Source: Glycine soja
Taxonomy: Eukaryota; Streptophyta; Magnoliopsida; Fabales; Fabaceae
Assembly: GCF_004193775.1 (NCBI RefSeq)
Contig: NC_041012.1
Coordinates: forward strand, 8,143,223 to 8,207,222
Length of the DNA: 64,000 bases
Direction: 5' to 3'
The notes under the pieces are model-generated. The model had not been told where the DNA came from. It worked only from the letters and a program-made list of their open reading frames with translations, and searched no databases. The first letter of the stretch is position 1; each line of letters begins with the position of its first letter. The position numbers were made by a program, and so were the translations under genes. Below, piece by piece: positions 60,441 through 64,000 of this stretch.

Positions 60441-63400
60441 GTTCAGGGCCCAGAGCATAGGTTAGTTATTCCTATACAATTACTGTGTTTGATTACTTTT
60501 ATCTTTAAGTGTATTTTAGGTGAAATTTTTTAAAAATTATATGGGTTTCACACTTATATACCTTACTTTAATTTATTTATTTTTCTTGTTTCAATTCATC
60601 TTTTTTTACTTTCATATTCTTTTGTTTTTTTTTTTTAAATCAAACATACTAACGAGGATATTTAGAAACCAAACATATGATCACATGTTTAATGATGTCA
60701 CATTTTATTCATTTCTCTTGATGAAAGTAATTTAATAATATATTATTTTTTCTTTTTTAAGTAGGAACAATCAGAATTTAACCTAAATATTTAGGTATAC
60801 TCCAATCCCTTGCCACTAGACCAATCCAAAGTAGATAAAAACATAAGATTAAATTTAGACAATAGTTTGGTTAAATTTAATTTCAATATTCAAAAAGTAT
60901 CTTCTAGTAATACTTAGAACTCGAATTCAATATATCTAATTAAACTTAAATAATCTTATATCATTTAAGTCACGTGCTAGATAATGATAGAAAAGTTATG
61001 TTGAAACATGTAAGATTACTATGTTACTTAAACCTCTACTTAAGAGAAAACAATCATGCGTTAGATGATGGTTAATGTAAGTTTGATTAATTCTTCATAT
61101 TTTGTATCCATAAGTGTGATTAATCATTATTTATAATATTCAAACAACTTTTTTCATAAATATTGTCGTGCATGCGGTGTATAAAATTAATTTTCATATT
61201 TGTGATCTTATTTTGGCATCTAAACAAAATTTCCTCTTGTTAAATTACTTATAAAAGCCATCATTTCTAAATATAAATTAATTGTTTAACTTTAGCTCTT
61301 CTGAATTCTATTCTTTAAAGTCTAACTGATTCCTCAAGATCTATTTATGAATTTATTCATGTTTATTTTGCATGATTTGTGAAATTTAATTTTAATATAA
61401 TACAATGATGACATCATTAAAGTTTAAGGATATATTGGATTAAAGGCTGCTAACTAATTTTGCATATTTTAATACACAATTATGATTGCCAAATGCACCA
61501 AATGAATAAGAATAAAATTATTACTTTGAAACTAAAAATACTTTTAAATTTTTCCAACTTTAACCTAAACACTCACTAACTAACTCTGTTACTTTATACA
61601 AACTATTTAGTTTATAATTACTAGCTCACTTTTATTTTTTTTATTTTAATAAATTCCTCTATGTAATACATACAGTAGTATTCAATTCTCATGTTATAAA
61701 AAAAAAAAGGTATTCAATTCTTATAATATCAACCACTCCAAATCAGTGGATACTCCTAGTTGATGAGTAATGTATTTGAATATGGAAATTTAAGTGTCAG
61801 GTAAAAATTATAAATATTTCCTCTGCACCTTGCTCTCTTCTAACTTCCTTTTGTGACTATGTTGCATTTGAGTGTCTCTAGATAGAAGAAAGCTTTTGTC
61901 TTGAAAATAAATTGGAAAATTATGAGTAAGTGATCAACAAAAATAATTAGCTCCATGTCTTGAGTGCATGCCTGCAGCCTATACCTCCCGAACCCTAAAT
62001 TTAGTACAACTACAACCTGCTCAATGCCAAACTCACTTTTAGCTAGAGAGAGAAAGATGCCTAACTCCCACATTAATCTCGTTTCTGTTTGTTAATTGTT
62101 GATTACGAAAGGAAAGTATCCCTACATTTTGGGAGTGGTACCAACCACGAGTCAATTGAAGGAGGAACCCTCAAATTTTGTCCAACTTCTAGAGAAGTGC
62201 ATGTTGTTTTCTCCCTTTGTAAATTTTCTTCTTCCATTTGCTAAAAGATATCCTCCATTTTAGTCGTCTTTCAATCGTGAATAATGTTTGTTGCACGGCA
62301 TTCAGCATCCCATCCCTCACAATAATGAGACGATAATTGGAGTAGGTATATGAAAAATGAGACGACTCTCTTTTTCTATCGAAAAAAATATCTCTATTAT
62401 AAATTTCTTGTTTTTTATCTTACGTACGCTTTATTTGGACCTGCAGTTTTATAGAGATGAAAGAAATATGATGAATATAAATAAAACAAAAGATAAAATG
62501 GATGATTTGTTGTGTTATGTAAATTAAAAGAAATACGGAATAAATAGAAAATAAATAAATAAATAATGTTTTCTTTCCTTCTTGGTTTAGTTTTAAGAAA
62601 ATGAAAGAAAAGCAAATAATTTTATTACAAAGACATTTTTGTCTCATTTTATTTTCTCAAAACTGCACATATATGCAAGTGGAATATTAGAGAAAGGACA
62701 GATAAACGGAGTATATATTAATAACGCAATCCTTCTCATTGTCTTAACATTCAATTTGAATGGAAGACCATTTTTTTTTTCTCACGGTTGACTGCTGATT
62801 TTTCTTTTCTAGTTTTCTTTCTCTCCACTTTTGTTGCCATTCCCAAACAGTGGAACTACTGATTATTTACCCCACTAGTCTTCTTTCACTTACTTCACTC
62901 GTTCCTAAATAACAGGAAATAAACCAAGCGATCATTAAATGTTTAATTTTACTACTTTATGTTCCATTTTCCGCCATGCCCATCAATACAATTTTCCCAA
63001 TATTGTTCATCTATGTTGGTAAATCAATAGTTCAATACCCCATATCCATAGCCTAGTGAAATCTAAATTAAAGCAAATTTGACGGTATGACATGCCTATA
63101 ATTAGGAACAAAAAAAAAAAAATAACAAGTTGAAAAGAAAAAAGAGAAGAATCGATGAAGCAATAATTAGCATTGCAAGGCCCAGTTTACCCCCATAGAT
63201 AGATAAGAGGAAGGTAGATAGATAGATGTCCGAACAATCTCTATTCGCTAACCTATAACGGACCCCATGGAATGGCCATTAAATGTACACATGTGTGCTG
63301 CTACTATTTATCAAGTTGGTTAAGGTTCTATCAACATTATTATTATGTGATCCATATCTATATGCACACACACATGCACATCCCCAAAACAGAGTTGGAT

Positions 63401-64000
63401 AAAGTACTTGCCACCAAACAATGGCTTATGTAAGGCATCCTTGTCTATTATCTGGTAATCTCCTTGATGCGTTGAGGATCTAGATATGAATCCAAAAGGA
63501 CCCACTACAAGTCATGCATGTGAATTGTGATGTGGGTGGAGGTTGAACTAATTTAACAATATCGAGGATGCAGAAAGTATAGGGAAGAAACAACAATAAT
63601 AAGTACCAATCCCACCCCCTCTCCCAATTGCTATTTGACGGTCTCAGAAAGCAATAAATTGAAATCACAAAAGTCCCCCTACCTTAGGGCACTTGTTGTT
63701 GGCTGCGCCATTAATAAAAAAAAATCGTGAGGCTTGAGAGAGTAAAATAATAGTGAAGAAATTAAAAAAATATCTTATGGAAGCTTCTAATGTCTCTACC
63801 TAACACTTTTGAAAAAGGAAAAAGGGATGGTTGATGGTTGAAAAGGGACGCTCCCCATTATCTGTGGGAAGGGCATAGTTTTGGGATCTGGTTGAAAATT
63901 AGCTACCACCCCTTCTGTCCTTTCTGCTCCTTGTTATCTAATCCTAATATCCAATGTCTTAAATTACTTTTTTTTCTTTCTGAAAGACAAATGTTTTTCA
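60441..64000. other. Gene-free right end of the window
   Basis: This is AT-rich DNA with short frames only. Stretches near 61960-62080 and 63180-63680 have moderate complexity but no recognisable product. No partial gene is evident at the right edge. Confidence 0.45.

Noticed and set aside
1..64000. CRISPR arrays, bacterial operons, prophage or an organised multi-gene defence or biosynthetic system
   Set aside because: The window is plant nuclear DNA; repeats are microsatellites and transposon debris, and the genes are unrelated single-function plant genes.

Overview
The window is nuclear DNA from a flowering plant, most likely a legume close to soybean. The reasons are spliceosomal GT..AG genes, very AT-rich intergenic DNA, long (TA)n tracts, plant LTR-retrotransposon, SINE and MITE debris, and proteins that all belong to plant families. 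The species call is inference from overall resemblance; no database search was possible.

I support six protein-coding genes, all in the first 48.2 kb. In order: (1) a membrane-anchored single-domain cyclophilin of the CYP21-1 type (+, 3160-8285, 7 exons); (2) a choline-transporter-like (CTL/Pns1) multispanning membrane protein (+, 10249-13952, 3 exons); (3) an actin-depolymerizing factor of the ADF5/ADF9 subclass (+, 21630-22430, 3 exons); (4) an intronless secreted subtilisin-like protease of the SBT1.6/SLP2 type (+, 37021-39333); (5) an ERD7-like senescence/dehydration-associated protein (+, 43014-44585, 3 exons); (6) an amino acid permease of the AAP family (-, 45326-48199, 8 exons). All exon junctions were placed by hand from GT/AG sites, reading-frame continuity and family similarity, and all six frames close without a premature stop. 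Cyclophilin, ADF and subtilase have the same order as their Arabidopsis counterparts as I remember them (AT4G34960, AT4G34970, AT4G34980), which suggests a conserved ancestral block with the CTL gene added or retained here.

Non-genic content is mostly decayed mobile DNA. Intron 1 of the cyclophilin gene holds a tRNA-derived SINE and a short, coding-deficient copia-type LTR element, both with visible target-site duplications. Between ADF and the protease lie a foldback Mutator-type MITE with a 9-bp target duplication, a rearranged copia pol fragment, a probable LTR remnant, two further foldback elements and several (TA)n arrays. Bases 48.3-64.0 kb hold no gene I can support, but do hold a composite repeat carrying a tRNA-Ile-like fragment and a GC-rich insert, two short direct repeats and a GC-rich hairpin.

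The genes are not an operon or a pathway; they are ordinary independent plant genes (protein folding, membrane transport, actin remodelling, extracellular proteolysis, dehydration response, amino acid uptake). The clearest regulatory signal is an ACGT/ABRE cluster upstream of the ERD7-like gene. I found no evidence of a new multi-gene system.
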